From: Lancefieldella rimae ATCC 49626
GTDB taxonomy: Bacteria; Actinomycetota; Coriobacteriia; Coriobacteriales; Atopobiaceae
Assembly: GCF_000174015.1 (NCBI RefSeq)
Contig: NZ_ACFE01000002.1
Span: 376,430-440,429 of the forward strand
Length of the DNA stretch: 64,000 nucleotides
Direction: 5' to 3'
A program made the position numbers and the translations under genes. Shown in pieces: positions 31,302-40,372 of this stretch (position 1 is its first letter; each line of letters begins with the position of its first letter). Under the pieces are notes generated by a model, which saw only the letters and a list, made by a program, of their open reading frames with translations, did not search any database and was not told where the DNA came from.

Positions 31302-32306
31302 GTGAGACTTGTGGCAACTGCAAAATCAACAACAAAAGAACCGATTTCCATTCAGCATCCCTTTAAGGCACTTGGGAGACTTCCGGGTGCAAATATCCTT
31401 GTTCCCTTGCTGCTGGGCTGCTTTATCAACACGTTTTTTCCTAATGTGCTCCCCACGCTAGGAAGTTTTACCAAGGCTATGAGCGTTTCTGGAACAGGAG
31501 CTTTGGTGGGTGCCTTTATGCTTTGCGTTGGTACGACCATTTCTTTCAAGAGTGCCCCGAAAGCAGCCCTTCGCGGAGCTATTATCATCATTTCAAAGGT
31601 AATCTTCTGCGTTGCCCTTGCAATGGCTGTTTTGTTCCTTTTGGGCGATAATCTCTTTGGTTTGTCGGCCATGGTTATTCTCGCCGCATGCTCAGGCGCA
31701 AACAATGCAATGTATTCGGGTCTGATGGCTGACTATGGCAATGAGTATGAGCAGGGAGCGGTTGCAATTACCACGCTCATTGTTGGTCCTCCCGTTACCA
31801 TGATTGCTCTTGGTGCTGCTGGCCAGGCTCCTATCGGTTGGTCGCTTTTGGGTGCCGTGCTCCCAATCATCGTCGGTATCATTTTTGGTAATTGCTTCCC
31901 AAGTCTGAAGAAAATGTTTTCTTCCGCGCTTCCAGGAATCATTGTGATGACGTTTTTTGCCATGGGCACCACGATGAAATTTGACCAGCTTCTCGCGGCT
32001 GGTCCCTCCGGAATTCTGCTGGGCATCATTTGCTCCTGCCTTGGTGGATGCATAAACTTCTTTGCTGATCGTGCAACCGGAGGAACGGGTGTTGCCGGCG
32101 TTGGTATTTCTAGCTGTGCGGGTGCAAATGCTCTAACCCCCGCTGCAATGGCTGAAGCTAATCCGGCCGTGTATGGTGGCGCTGTTCTTGCGGCAGCGAC
32201 GGCTCAGGTAGCAGCGGCCGTTATCGTGACCGCGATTTTGACGCCGCTCATAACGGCATACGTGTTTAATCACTTTGCCGAAAAAAGTGAGGAAAAGGCA
32301 GCGTAG
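31302..32306 (+). CDS. 2-keto-3-deoxygluconate permease (KdgT family)
   Basis: 334 residues, about ten membrane helices. IQHPFKALGRLPGANILVPLLLG, FMLCVGTTISFKSAP and AACSGANNAMYSGLMADYGN are family signatures of KdgT, a proton symporter for 2-keto-3-deoxygluconate. The frame begins with a GTG directly after the SDR stop; a second GTG 9 nt later is possible. It is probably co-transcribed with the SDR. A long terminator hairpin follows at 32435-32498. Confidence 0.87.
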   Translation: MRLVATAKSTTKEPISIQHPFKALGRLPGANILVPLLLGCFINTFFPNVLPTLGSFTKAMSVSGTGALVGAFMLCVGTTISFKSAPKAALRGAIIIISKVIFCVALAMAVLFLLGDNLFGLSAMVILAACSGANNAMYSGLMADYGNEYEQGAVAITTLIVGPPVTMIALGAAGQAPIGWSLLGAVLPIIVGIIFGNCFPSLKKMFSSALPGIIVMTFFAMGTTMKFDQLLAAGPSGILLGIICSCLGGCINFFADRATGGTGVAGVGISSCAGANALTPAAMAEANPAVYGGAVLAAATAQVAAAVIVTAILTPLITAYVFNHFAEKSEEKAA

Positions 32307-32434
32307 CGGCTGCCAAAGGCGGCGTAGCGGCTCTGCCAAAACGCAGCGTAGAAGCCGTTGCTGAATACACGAGACGTGCAGATTGCTGTTGGGTGGCGGC
32401 CTTTCCTGTCCACGTCAAAATGTACCAAAAAGGA

Positions 32435-32498
32435 CGAACGGTAGGTACTTGAGTGCAGAGCGTCAATCGCGATGCATCGGCCTACCGTTCGTTTTTTT
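32435..32498 (+). terminator. Terminator after the KdgT-type gene
   Basis: CGAACGGTAGG pairs perfectly with CCTACCGTTCG over a 35-nt loop, followed by seven T. Confidence 0.8.
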
Positions 32499-32591
32499 AA
32501 CAAGCGCTTTTTGCGAGACGGACGTCCTTGTCGCGCGGGAGCGATAAGCTTGTTACAATAGGCCTGTTACATATATCGTCAGGAGGTAGAG

Positions 32592-33518
32592 ATGCCGTCG
32601 TCAAACCTTCCGGAGCGAGATCTCAGTGATTTAGAGATTGAGCTCGCAGCCAATTCGATGCGTCGCAATATTATTACGATGCTCGAAAAGAGTAAGTCGG
32701 GACATCCCGGCGGATCACTCAGCTCAGCGGACATTGTGGCCACGTTATTTTTTTCAGGTGCTATGAAATACAATCACAACAATCCCGAAGATCATACGCA
32801 AGATCGGTTCTTTCTCTCCAAAGGGCACGTTGCGCCTGTGGTTTATGCAGCGTATTACCTGCTTGGATGGCTGCATGACGACGACATGATGACATTGCGT
32901 CAGCTGGGCAGCCGCTTGCAGGGACATCCCGACAATCATGCTTGTCCCGGCTTTGAGGTGTGTTCAGGTTCGCTTGGCCAGGGGCTTTCGGTGGCTGCGG
33001 GCTGTGCCCTAGGGCTTAAGCTAACCTCTCTTGAAACCGGTGAGCGGTCTCCCAAGGTGTTCGTATTGCTTGGTGACGGCGAGTTGCAAGAGGGCTCCAA
33101 CTGGGAGGCACTCATGTTTGCCGCCCATCACAAGCTTGACAATCTTATCGCCCTTGTTGACTTCAATAACCTGCAGATAGATGGCCATGTAACTGATGTC
33201 TGTTCGTTGGGTGATCTTGGTGAGAAGCTCCGTGCATTCGGGTGGAATGTAATTCGCATCAACGGACATGATGTCTTGGAGGTTCGCAAGGCACTTCTCG
33301 CCGCGCGAGATGGCAAGGAGGCAGGTAACACCGCTCCTACTGCGATTATTTGCACAACCGTTAAGGGCAAGGGCGTCTCGTTTATGGAGGACAAGGTGAA
33401 CTGGCATGGAGTTGCTCCGAGTGAGGCGCAGGCCGAGCAGGCGCGAGAAGAACTTGACGCAGCGCGAGAGTTGCTGTTGATTCAGGCCGAAAGCACAAAG
33501 GAGGCTGCAGATGTCTAG
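32592..33518 (+). CDS. Transketolase, N-terminal subunit
   Basis: 308 residues. The thiamine diphosphate motif is GDGELQEGSNWEALMFA near 160 and the N-terminal His regions are KSGHPGGSLSSADI near 36 and LSKGHVAPVVYA near 74. Split transketolases, with TPP-binding and pyrimidine-binding halves as separate genes, are typical of many Actinobacteria, Firmicutes and archaea. AGGAGGTAGAG precedes the ATG. The second half overlaps by 8 nt. Confidence 0.94.
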   Translation: MPSSNLPERDLSDLEIELAANSMRRNIITMLEKSKSGHPGGSLSSADIVATLFFSGAMKYNHNNPEDHTQDRFFLSKGHVAPVVYAAYYLLGWLHDDDMMTLRQLGSRLQGHPDNHACPGFEVCSGSLGQGLSVAAGCALGLKLTSLETGERSPKVFVLLGDGELQEGSNWEALMFAAHHKLDNLIALVDFNNLQIDGHVTDVCSLGDLGEKLRAFGWNVIRINGHDVLEVRKALLAARDGKEAGNTAPTAIICTTVKGKGVSFMEDKVNWHGVAPSEAQAEQAREELDAARELLLIQAESTKEAADV

Positions 33519-34437
33519 AGCAACCCGTGAGGCGTATGGCGAGACTTTGGTTGAGTTGGTTCGCGAGGGTCACGATATCATGGCCGTTGACGCCGATCTT
33601 GCCGGGTCTACAAAACTTGCCGATTTTCAGAAGGCGTTCCCGAAGCGTTTTGTTGACGCAGGCATTGCGGAACAAGATATGGTCGGTGTTGCGGCAGGTC
33701 TTTCTCTGACGGGACGTACGGTATTTACCGGATCGTTCGCAGTCTTTGCCACCGGACGCGCCTATGATCAGATTCGCAATACCGTGTGTGATTCCGGCCT
33801 TAATGTCAAGATTTGCCCTACTCATGCTGGGATTACGGTAGGCGAGGACGGCGCAACCCATCAGTCACTGGAAGACGTTGGCATGATGCGAGCCCTTCCA
33901 CAGATGCGCGTGTTGGTACCTGCGGATTATTGGGCCGCAAAGGCAGCGTTGCGTCTTGCGGCGGAAGCCGACGGCCCATTTTACGTACGTATGGGTCGCC
34001 ATAAAGTGGACGAAATATACGACGAAACGTTCAAAGGTGGCATACCGTATGCAGGGGTCTTGCGTGAGGGAACGGACGTTACCTTGGCTGCCTGTGGTGT
34101 TGAAGTGGCACAATCGCTGAAAGCCGCCGAGATTCTAGCTCAGGAAGGCATTTCTGCTGAGGTTATTGACGTCTTTTCCATTAAGCCTTTAGACGAAGGG
34201 GTTATTCTCGCATCAGCCGCTAAAACAAGGCGTGTTGTTACGGTAGAAGAACACAATATAGCAGGTGGTCTTGGTGCAGCGGTGGCAGAGCTTCTGTCAG
34301 AAAAGCTTCCAACACCCATGCGCTTTGCAGGTATGCGTACCTTTGGCACATCGGCGCCGGGGGATGTATTGCTTTCGCATTTCCACCTTGATGCAGAAGG
34401 CATTGCGGGGCGTGTACGGGAGTTTGTGTTGGCATAG
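33511..34437 (+). CDS. Transketolase, C-terminal subunit
   Basis: 308 residues with the pyrimidine-binding domain (FVDAGIAEQDMVGVAAGLS near 48, the catalytic Glu in AEQ; FCHTHAGI-type region CPTHAGITVGEDGATHQS near 107) and the C-terminal domain (EVIDVFSIKPLDEGVI near 215, VEEHNIAGGLG near 248). Together with the N-terminal subunit it forms the complete non-oxidative pentose-phosphate enzyme. ATG within the end of the upstream gene, so translation is coupled. Confidence 0.94.
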   Translation: MSRATREAYGETLVELVREGHDIMAVDADLAGSTKLADFQKAFPKRFVDAGIAEQDMVGVAAGLSLTGRTVFTGSFAVFATGRAYDQIRNTVCDSGLNVKICPTHAGITVGEDGATHQSLEDVGMMRALPQMRVLVPADYWAAKAALRLAAEADGPFYVRMGRHKVDEIYDETFKGGIPYAGVLREGTDVTLAACGVEVAQSLKAAEILAQEGISAEVIDVFSIKPLDEGVILASAAKTRRVVTVEEHNIAGGLGAAVAELLSEKLPTPMRFAGMRTFGTSAPGDVLLSHFHLDAEGIAGRVREFVLA

Positions 34438-34504
34438 GTTTGATTTCTTGCCGGTCGGTTTGCTGCGGCAAAAGGAAAAGGCATTGGCTGCAAGGTGGGT
34501 TTTC

Positions 34505-34670
34505 AGACCTGTGATGCAGTTTTGAAAAGCTGTGATGTACTTTTTTGTAGCGAGAAGAGCGGTTTTCTCGCCAAATGTGCATCACAGCCCCTTGTTTTGA
34601 AGCAGAAATGTGCATTACAGGTCGCGAGAAGTGCATCACAGGTCGTAAGATTCGCATTACGGCTCTCAGA
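34505..34670. repeat. Cluster of TGTGATGCA motifs in both orientations
   Basis: CTGTGATGCA (34509), CTGTGATGTA (34530), TGTGCATCACAG (34576), TGTGCATTACAG (34609), GTGCATCACAG (34631) and CGCATTACGG (34653). The 384-bp gap 34438-34821 holds only this cluster and a terminator. TGTGCATCACAG is itself near-palindromic, like a regulator site. Confidence 0.6.
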
Positions 34671-34744
34671 GATCTAACAGTATAGGTATTGTGCTTTAAG
34701 AAATGCTTTAAGGGGTACCTCCACATCGTTGCGGAGAAGAGAGA

Positions 34745-34775
34745 AAACCCCGGCTACCAAAAGTAACCGGGGTTT
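34745..34775. terminator. Bidirectional terminator between the transketolase and gltA-like genes
   Basis: AAACCCCGGCTAC pairs with GTAACCGGGGTTT across CAAAA (one mismatch). It lies between two convergent genes. Confidence 0.7.
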
Positions 34776-34821
34776 AGTGTGCAGCAATGCGAATCGAGAA
34801 ATCTAAAGCGACAACCGCTGA

Positions 34822-36219
34822 TTAGCCAAGGTGTTTGGTAATGGAAGCTGCTGCGGTTTTACCGGCACCCATGGCCAAAATAACCGTTGCAGCACCAGTA
34901 ACAATGTCGCCACCGGCCCAGATACGCGGATCCGATGTACGACCCTCATCATCGGCCTCAATGTAGCCCCATTTATTGAGCTTGATGTCGCCAATCATCT
35001 TGGCGAAGGGGTTGGCATTGGTGCCGATGGCAGAGATGGCAACGTCGCAAGGGATTTCCTCAATGGCGCCTTCAATAGGCACGGGGCGACGGCGACCGGA
35101 GTCATCGGGCTCGCCGAGTTCCATCTTCTGGACACGAACGGCGCATACCGTGCCGTCTTCTCCGGCAATGAACTCAAGCGGGGAGACAAGCGGCATAACC
35201 TCAACGCCTTCCGCCTTTGCGTGGTGCAACTCAGCGCGACGTGCAGGCATTTCTTCCTCGGTACGGCGATATGCGATGATGGCACGCTCGGCACCAAGAC
35301 GCTTTGCCGTACGGACGGCATCCATGGCAACGTTGCCGCCACCAAAGACGATAACGTTCTTGCCGTGCTTGGTAGGGGTGTCATACTCAGGGAAGTTGTT
35401 AGCCTTCATGAGGTTAACGCGGGTGAGATACTCGTTTGCGAAAAAGACATTGGGGAGGTTCTCACCTGGGATGTTCAGAAGTTTTGGCAGGCCGGCGCCG
35501 GTTGCGATGTAGATGGCATCGAAGCCCTTCTCGAAAAGTTCGTCAGCATCAGTGATGCGACCTACAACCGAGTTGTACTCAAACTTCACGCCAAGGTCTT
35601 TGAGGCCGTCAATCTCGCGCTTAACAACAGCCTTTGGAAGACGGAATTCTGGAATGCCATATACCAATACGCCGCCACCGGTGAAGAATGCTTCAAAGAC
35701 CGTGACGTCAAAGCCGTTGCGCGCAAGTTCTCCGGCGCATGCAATGCCGGAAGGACCAGAGCCGACCACGGCGACCTTCTTGCCGTTTCTCGGAGCAACT
35801 TTGGTTTCGGAGGCAAGTTCTGGCTGGTCTCCGAGGAAGCGCTCCAACTGGCCGATGGCAACGGGCTCTGAGCGCTTGCCCATGACGCAGACGCCTTCGC
35901 ACTGGTTTTCCTGGGGGCATACACGACCGCAGACAGCGGGAAGCATCGATGCCTCGTGGATGATGTCCAAACCACGGCCGAACTCTTCGGCGCGGATGGC
36001 CTCAATAAAGCGAGGGATATTAATGTTGACCGGGCAACCCTGTACACAGAGTGGATTTTTGCAGTCAAGGCAGCGATTGGCCTCGGCAATTGCCATCTCT
36101 TTGGTGAAGCCCTTATCTACCGGGCGGAAGTCCTTTGCGCGGACATCGGCTGGCTCTTCGTTATCAGCGGTACGAGGAGCTTTTACATTAGGAATGTAGC
36201 GACCATTTACCTGTGGCAT
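34822..36219 (-). CDS. NfnB/GltA-like NADPH flavoprotein (glutamate synthase small-subunit family)
   Basis: 465 residues from the ATG at 36219 (GAGGTGC upstream). The N-terminus carries two Cys clusters (CLDCKNPLCVQGCP near 41 and CGRVCPQENQCEGVC near 86) for [4Fe-4S] centres, then two nucleotide sites: VVGSGPSGIACAGELARNG near 150 and VFGGGNVAMDAVRTAKRLG near 290. The end has WAGGDIVTGAATVI. The gene is paired with an NfnA-like partner, which points to NADH-dependent ferredoxin:NADP oxidoreductase (electron bifurcation). Glutamate synthase small subunit is the alternative, but no large subunit is near. Confidence 0.88.
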   Translation of the reverse strand: MPQVNGRYIPNVKAPRTADNEEPADVRAKDFRPVDKGFTKEMAIAEANRCLDCKNPLCVQGCPVNINIPRFIEAIRAEEFGRGLDIIHEASMLPAVCGRVCPQENQCEGVCVMGKRSEPVAIGQLERFLGDQPELASETKVAPRNGKKVAVVGSGPSGIACAGELARNGFDVTVFEAFFTGGGVLVYGIPEFRLPKAVVKREIDGLKDLGVKFEYNSVVGRITDADELFEKGFDAIYIATGAGLPKLLNIPGENLPNVFFANEYLTRVNLMKANNFPEYDTPTKHGKNVIVFGGGNVAMDAVRTAKRLGAERAIIAYRRTEEEMPARRAELHHAKAEGVEVMPLVSPLEFIAGEDGTVCAVRVQKMELGEPDDSGRRRPVPIEGAIEEIPCDVAISAIGTNANPFAKMIGDIKLNKWGYIEADDEGRTSDPRIWAGGDIVTGAATVILAMGAGKTAAASITKHLG

Positions 36220-37049
36220 GCGCACCTCGTTTCCTCATATGCCTTGAGCGATTGACCTTCTTCTGTGAGGTACGCTGCTTGGCGTGCGCGAAGGTCGTTC
36301 CAGTCAACTTTTGTGGCATCAAAGTCGGGGCCGTCAACGCAGGCAAACTTGGTTTCGCCGCCAACTTCAACACGGCAGCAACCGCACATGCCGGTTCCGT
36401 CAACCATGATGGGGTTCAGGGAGGCAATGATAGGTGTGTCGTACTTCTCGGCAGTGAGAGCGGAGAACTTCATCATAGGAACGGGGCCGACACAGAAAAC
36501 GTGATCAACCTTCTTCTCCTGAAGCAGGCGCTCAAGTGGTGCAGTGACGACGCCCTTCTCGCCATACGAGCCGTCGTCGGTGGTGATGTGGATGTGCTCG
36601 TCATCCAGCACGCTGCGGAATTGATCCTCAAGAAGCAGGAGGTCCTTGGTGCGTGCGCCCATGATGGCGTGAACTTCATGACCAGTGGCTTTGAGCTGGC
36701 GTGCAACGGGGAAGGCAATGGCCAAGCCGACGCCGCCTCCGATAACCGCCCAGTTGCCTTCGCCCATTTCAGTGGGCTGGCCAAGAGGACCGGTAACGTC
36801 TTGGATGGCGTCGCCTGCCTCGTAGGTGGACAGCATTTCTGTGGTTTTACCAATTACCATAAAGATGAATTCGACCCAACCCTCTTCAGGATTCCAGTCA
36901 GCAAACGTGAACGGAACACGCTCGCCGGTCTCATTGGCGCGAACCATAAGGAATTGACCAGCGTGTGCATGCTTGGCCATCTCAGGTGCTTCAATGCGGA
37001 ACTTAAAAACCTTTTCAGAGAACTGCGTCTTTTCGAGGATCTTATACAT
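36207..37049 (-). CDS. NfnA-like ferredoxin-NADP reductase subunit
   Basis: 280 residues. The FAD-binding domain (HAGQFLMVRANETGERVPFTF near 31-51) is followed by an NAD-binding domain (GGGVGLAIAFPVARQLKATG near 105) and a [2Fe-2S] Cys set (GMCGCCRVEVG...FACVDGPDF near 225). This is the PyrK/NfnA arrangement. Its 3' end overlaps the NfnB-like start by 13 nt. Together they probably make an electron-bifurcating transhydrogenase in an anaerobe. The upstream 249 bp to 37298 hold the promoter and no gene. Confidence 0.9.
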   Translation of the reverse strand: MYKILEKTQFSEKVFKFRIEAPEMAKHAHAGQFLMVRANETGERVPFTFADWNPEEGWVEFIFMVIGKTTEMLSTYEAGDAIQDVTGPLGQPTEMGEGNWAVIGGGVGLAIAFPVARQLKATGHEVHAIMGARTKDLLLLEDQFRSVLDDEHIHITTDDGSYGEKGVVTAPLERLLQEKKVDHVFCVGPVPMMKFSALTAEKYDTPIIASLNPIMVDGTGMCGCCRVEVGGETKFACVDGPDFDATKVDWNDLRARQAAYLTEEGQSLKAYEETRCACHR

Positions 37050-37298
37050 TCAGCGGTACTCCTCTCCCGAACCGGATATCCTCGTGCAGTTGATCGAGGC
37101 TATGCTCGACCTGCTGATCATTTAAACGACCACCTGGGTGATGGCCGAAAAATGCGCAACCGTTATTGTATAACGTGCCGTGTGCTAATGTGGCGAGAAA
37201 AGCTATCTCATTTTGCGAAGGATTTGTGAAGAAGTGGAATTTGTGAGGAGGTTGATCATAACCTGATTGCAGCAAGAGGAGTGTGAGGAGTCAAGAAG

Positions 37299-37907
37299 TT
37301 ATATAAGCAGAGCATATAAAAGCTTTACGACAACAGTGCTAGCGCTCTCAAGTATGTTTCGATACGATAGCGCGAAGGCTGAGGGAAAGACCAAGCCAGA
37401 ATATATGAGTAGGCATGCGTATCCGAAATTGAGTGCAACTGAGATACGCTCAAATTTCAACGTAAGCCAAATAATAAGCAGATACAAAAGGAAGAAGAAC
37501 AGATAGTGCATGAGAGCCATGACAAATACTGATGGAGAAAAGACAGGCTGCAGAAGACCTGTGGGCATAAGAAGAAGTAGTACCGCACAGGACAGTCCAA
37601 ATATAGTTGCGTTATAGAGGAAGTAGCCTGCGATACGATCCATGTAGACTACATAGATCGAACGGTCATTGTGACGCAGATTGTCTACTTGTCCGCTTCT
37701 AATCTCAAATTCCAATTCGTTATTAGCGGCAAGAATAGTATTGGTGGCAGTAAAGAACAGAAAGAACATTATAAGATTTAGATTTGGTTGGTGGAGAAGT
37801 AGCATACACATGCCAAGCACAAAAATCATCTGATAGAGGATCTCACATACGCTATCAACAAGATAGTGGCGCTTAAAAAAGAAGTATCGCTTTATCTCGT
37901 TATACAT
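37299..37907 (-). CDS. ABC-2 type transporter membrane subunit
   Basis: 202 residues from the ATG at 37907 (GGGGAAG upstream), with about six membrane helices (for example near 20-35, 40-60, 85-105, 115-130, 140-160). No substrate can be told. It overlaps the upstream permease gene by 8 nt. In composition this three-gene unit is AT-richer than its neighbours, so it may be acquired. Family assignment rests on context with an ABC ATPase. Confidence 0.7.
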   Translation of the reverse strand: MYNEIKRYFFFKRHYLVDSVCEILYQMIFVLGMCMLLLHQPNLNLIMFFLFFTATNTILAANNELEFEIRSGQVDNLRHNDRSIYVVYMDRIAGYFLYNATIFGLSCAVLLLLMPTGLLQPVFSPSVFVMALMHYLFFFLLYLLIIWLTLKFERISVALNFGYACLLIYSGLVFPSAFALSYRNILESASTVVVKLLYALLI

Positions 37908-38631
37908 AGAACATGCTTCCCCTTTTAAGACTACGGTTAAGGATGCATCGAAAGACAACACTACCGAGCACCCAGTACATGAGGCTTTGGAACAAAATAA
38001 TGAGCAGGTAGATGTAGTTTCCAGTTGCTATATAGTGCTTAAACCAGATGAATGGGAACGCCTCAGCAAACAGAGGAAATATACTTGGCGTCTCAAGCAC
38101 GCCCGCGAAGAAAAATATGAAATACGAGAGAAGCGCCGCAATATTGGAGGTTCTATGTGACACTAATGTAAAAGAGCCTATCAGGGTGCCAAGACCGTAT
38201 ATCCCAATAACAACCAACATCACAATGACAAAGAGTACTGACATCGTTGCAGGTATTTGAATATTCATAAAAATTGCGATAAAGGCAAAAAGAGGAAGAG
38301 CTTTTACAAGGTCAAGAACCATTTGTATGAGCATCCTTTGCACAAGTACAAAGAGAACCCCCTGGTCGCTGCTGACAACTGATACGATGGTCCGATCTTG
38401 TATCTCGTCTTCGAGAAAGAACGATGGATGCGTAATGCCATGAGTTGCCATATACCAGCAAAAGAGGCTTGCAAAGGTAGTAAATACATCTGCAGTACTG
38501 GAAAAGAGGCCAAGATATCCCGTAATCATGACCAATAAGGAGAGGTTTGCAAACACAAGGTTGATTTTGTACTGACCGAGTTCCAAAAATTGACGGCGAA
38601 ATTCATGAGCGAGGATTTTGAGGCTCATCAA
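37900..38631 (-). CDS. ABC-2 type transporter membrane subunit
   Basis: 243 residues. About six hydrophobic segments, with KILAHEFRRQFLELGQYKINLVFANLSLLV at the start and SHRTSNIAALLSYFIFFFAGVLETPSIFPL near 155-185, which is like the ABC-2 permease core. Start at MMSLKIL (or Met2). The ATPase gene ends inside its first codons (29-nt overlap). Confidence 0.75.
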   Translation of the reverse strand: MMSLKILAHEFRRQFLELGQYKINLVFANLSLLVMITGYLGLFSSTADVFTTFASLFCWYMATHGITHPSFFLEDEIQDRTIVSVVSSDQGVLFVLVQRMLIQMVLDLVKALPLFAFIAIFMNIQIPATMSVLFVIVMLVVIGIYGLGTLIGSFTLVSHRTSNIAALLSYFIFFFAGVLETPSIFPLFAEAFPFIWFKHYIATGNYIYLLIILFQSLMYWVLGSVVFRCILNRSLKRGSMFYV

Positions 38632-39532
38632 ACACCTTCTTTAGATCATTTGCAAGCGCCTCTTTATGAGTGAGGCTCAGCACGTCAGCGGTCTCAAAAA
38701 TTAATTGTTTTGCTTCCTCATGTGAGGTAGACATGATAGTGGTGTTTTCATGAGTATGTATATTCATGCTTTCTAAAAGTTGTCGGCCGGCGAGGGCGGC
38801 TTCAACACGTGCTAAATCCGAATTTGAGATCTCTATGGTGAAGAACTTCCTTCTCAGGCGGCTCCGCGTGATGGTATCAAGCTTCCTGTCAAGTACAATT
38901 TTTCCTGCGCTGAGTTGAATGACCCTTGTTGCGCAGAGCTCAATATATTCAGCGTCGTGTGTGGTGAGAAGTACTATCATCCCTTTTTTCGCAGCAGCTG
39001 ATACGACTTGGGAAAGTTTTTGCTTGCCAGGCGCGTCAAGCCCGTTTGTGGGTTCGTCCAAGCACAGTATGCGCGGATGATAGAGCATTGCAACAATCAG
39101 AGAGAGTTTTTGGCGGTTACCCTGCGAAAGTTCAGAGACAAGATGGTCTTGGTACTCGCTAAACTCAAACAGCTCAAAAAGCTCCGAGATTTCGTGTGAA
39201 CATGCATGATAGGAGAGATGATTGAGGTGAAGAAAGTATTCTATGTTCTGCTTGACGCTTAGGTATTGGTAATAGCCGCCACCACTCTCAAGTACAAACT
39301 TTGCAATGCGATGAATTTGTCTGCTGCTATTAGCAACGCCTAATACGTCTACACTTCCTGAATCTTGCAGCAAAAGTCCCGATATGATTTTTATGAGAGT
39401 TGATTTCCCTGAACCATTTTTGCCTACAATAGCAGCGATTTCGCCTGGTTCAAACACAAGTTCATTAATAGAGAGGACAGGGGAGCCCTTATAGCTTTTC
39501 TCGACGTTTTTAAGAATGATGATTTCAGCCAA
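38603..39532 (-). CDS. ABC transporter ATPase (drug/lantibiotic-export type)
   Basis: 309 residues if the TTG at 39532 is used (GGGAG lies 8 nt upstream of it); a TTG three codons earlier is the alternative. Walker A is IVGKNGSGKSTLIK near 36, the signature is ELSQGNRQKLSLIVAML near 135 and Walker B is ILCLDEPTNGLDAPG near 156. A C-terminal domain of about 80 residues follows, as in bacitracin/lantibiotic-type exporter ATPases. With two membrane subunits it forms an exporter of unknown cargo. Confidence 0.87.
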   Translation of the reverse strand: MAEIIILKNVEKSYKGSPVLSINELVFEPGEIAAIVGKNGSGKSTLIKIISGLLLQDSGSVDVLGVANSSRQIHRIAKFVLESGGGYYQYLSVKQNIEYFLHLNHLSYHACSHEISELFELFEFSEYQDHLVSELSQGNRQKLSLIVAMLYHPRILCLDEPTNGLDAPGKQKLSQVVSAAAKKGMIVLLTTHDAEYIELCATRVIQLSAGKIVLDRKLDTITRSRLRRKFFTIEISNSDLARVEAALAGRQLLESMNIHTHENTTIMSTSHEEAKQLIFETADVLSLTHKEALANDLKKVFDEPQNPRS

Positions 39533-39570
39533 GACGAACAACTCCCAACTTGACGAGATTCAACTAACAC

Positions 39571-40239
39571 TTATAGACGCCGTTCTATCTTAATACCGTT
39601 TGTTCCCGCGGCTTGAGTGCTTGTTTTCAGAAGCTTTTCTACCTCATCGGCTGCCACCTCAACGGTGACAAGAAACTCTTCAAGAGCGGTGCCTTTGAGC
39701 TCTTTCAAGACGTAGTCAACTACCTTCATTCGACCAGGCGGGCGCCCGATGCCGCACTGCAGGCGCATGAAATCGCGGGTGCCAAACTTGTCTGCAATGG
39801 AGCGCAGGCCGTTATGGGCATTAAGTCCGCCACCGGCTCGTGTTCGTATGCTTCCGGCTGCAAGATCAACTTCATCATGAACGACAAGTATGTTGGCAGG
39901 GGAGATGCGCCTCGCCTGAGCGAGCTTTGAGAGAGGTCCTCCGCTGGTGTTCATAAAATCCTGCGGTTTGGCGAGAAGCACTTCTTGCCGTTGTGCGTCT
40001 GCATCCGTGACTATGATGGTGGTAACCAGGCAACCTGCTTCGCTTTTCCAATAGCGGACGTCATAACGACGTGCAAGCGCGTCGATTACCGCAAAGCCGA
40101 TGTTGTGTCTGGTGTGTGCGTACTTCTCGCCAGGATTGCCGAGGCCGCAGATAAGAGTCGGAGACTCAAGGAGTTCACGGGGTGCTTGAGGCGTGGAAGA
40201 TCTTCTCGGTCCATGGTGTGTCTGCCTTTGTGCGCTCAT
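39571..40239 (-). CDS. pth: Peptidyl-tRNA hydrolase (Pth1 type)
   Basis: 222 residues with an N-terminal extension of about 25 polar residues before the usual start LICGLGNPGEKYAHTRHNIGF. The catalytic His is in TRHNIGF, Asn in PQDFMNTSGG and Asp in LVVHDEVDLAAGSIRTRAGGG. The enzyme recycles peptidyl-tRNA. The closing KTSTQAAGTNGIKIERRL is typical. A separate Pth2-type hydrolase is encoded at the right edge of the window. Confidence 0.93.
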   Translation of the reverse strand: MSAQRQTHHGPRRSSTPQAPRELLESPTLICGLGNPGEKYAHTRHNIGFAVIDALARRYDVRYWKSEAGCLVTTIIVTDADAQRQEVLLAKPQDFMNTSGGPLSKLAQARRISPANILVVHDEVDLAAGSIRTRAGGGLNAHNGLRSIADKFGTRDFMRLQCGIGRPPGRMKVVDYVLKELKGTALEEFLVTVEVAADEVEKLLKTSTQAAGTNGIKIERRL

Positions 40240-40372
40240 TATTTCTCCCGGAAGCTTTGAGTAGTTTTGTTTACGGAATGTAACATATTATTCAAATTTT
40301 TGCACTTTACCTTTGTGTTGGGGATTTTGTGTGTAATCTTGTGGTAAGAAAGGCGCATATCAAGGAGGCGGT

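Noticed and set aside
34831-35871. 346-residue plus-strand frame opposite the NfnB-like gene
   Set aside because: Antisense shadow; the minus-strand frame has clear Fe-S and nucleotide motifs.
37267-37506. 79-residue plus-strand frame overlapping the ABC-2 membrane gene
   Set aside because: No ribosome-binding site or family, and it overlaps the end of the ABC-2 membrane gene on the other strand.
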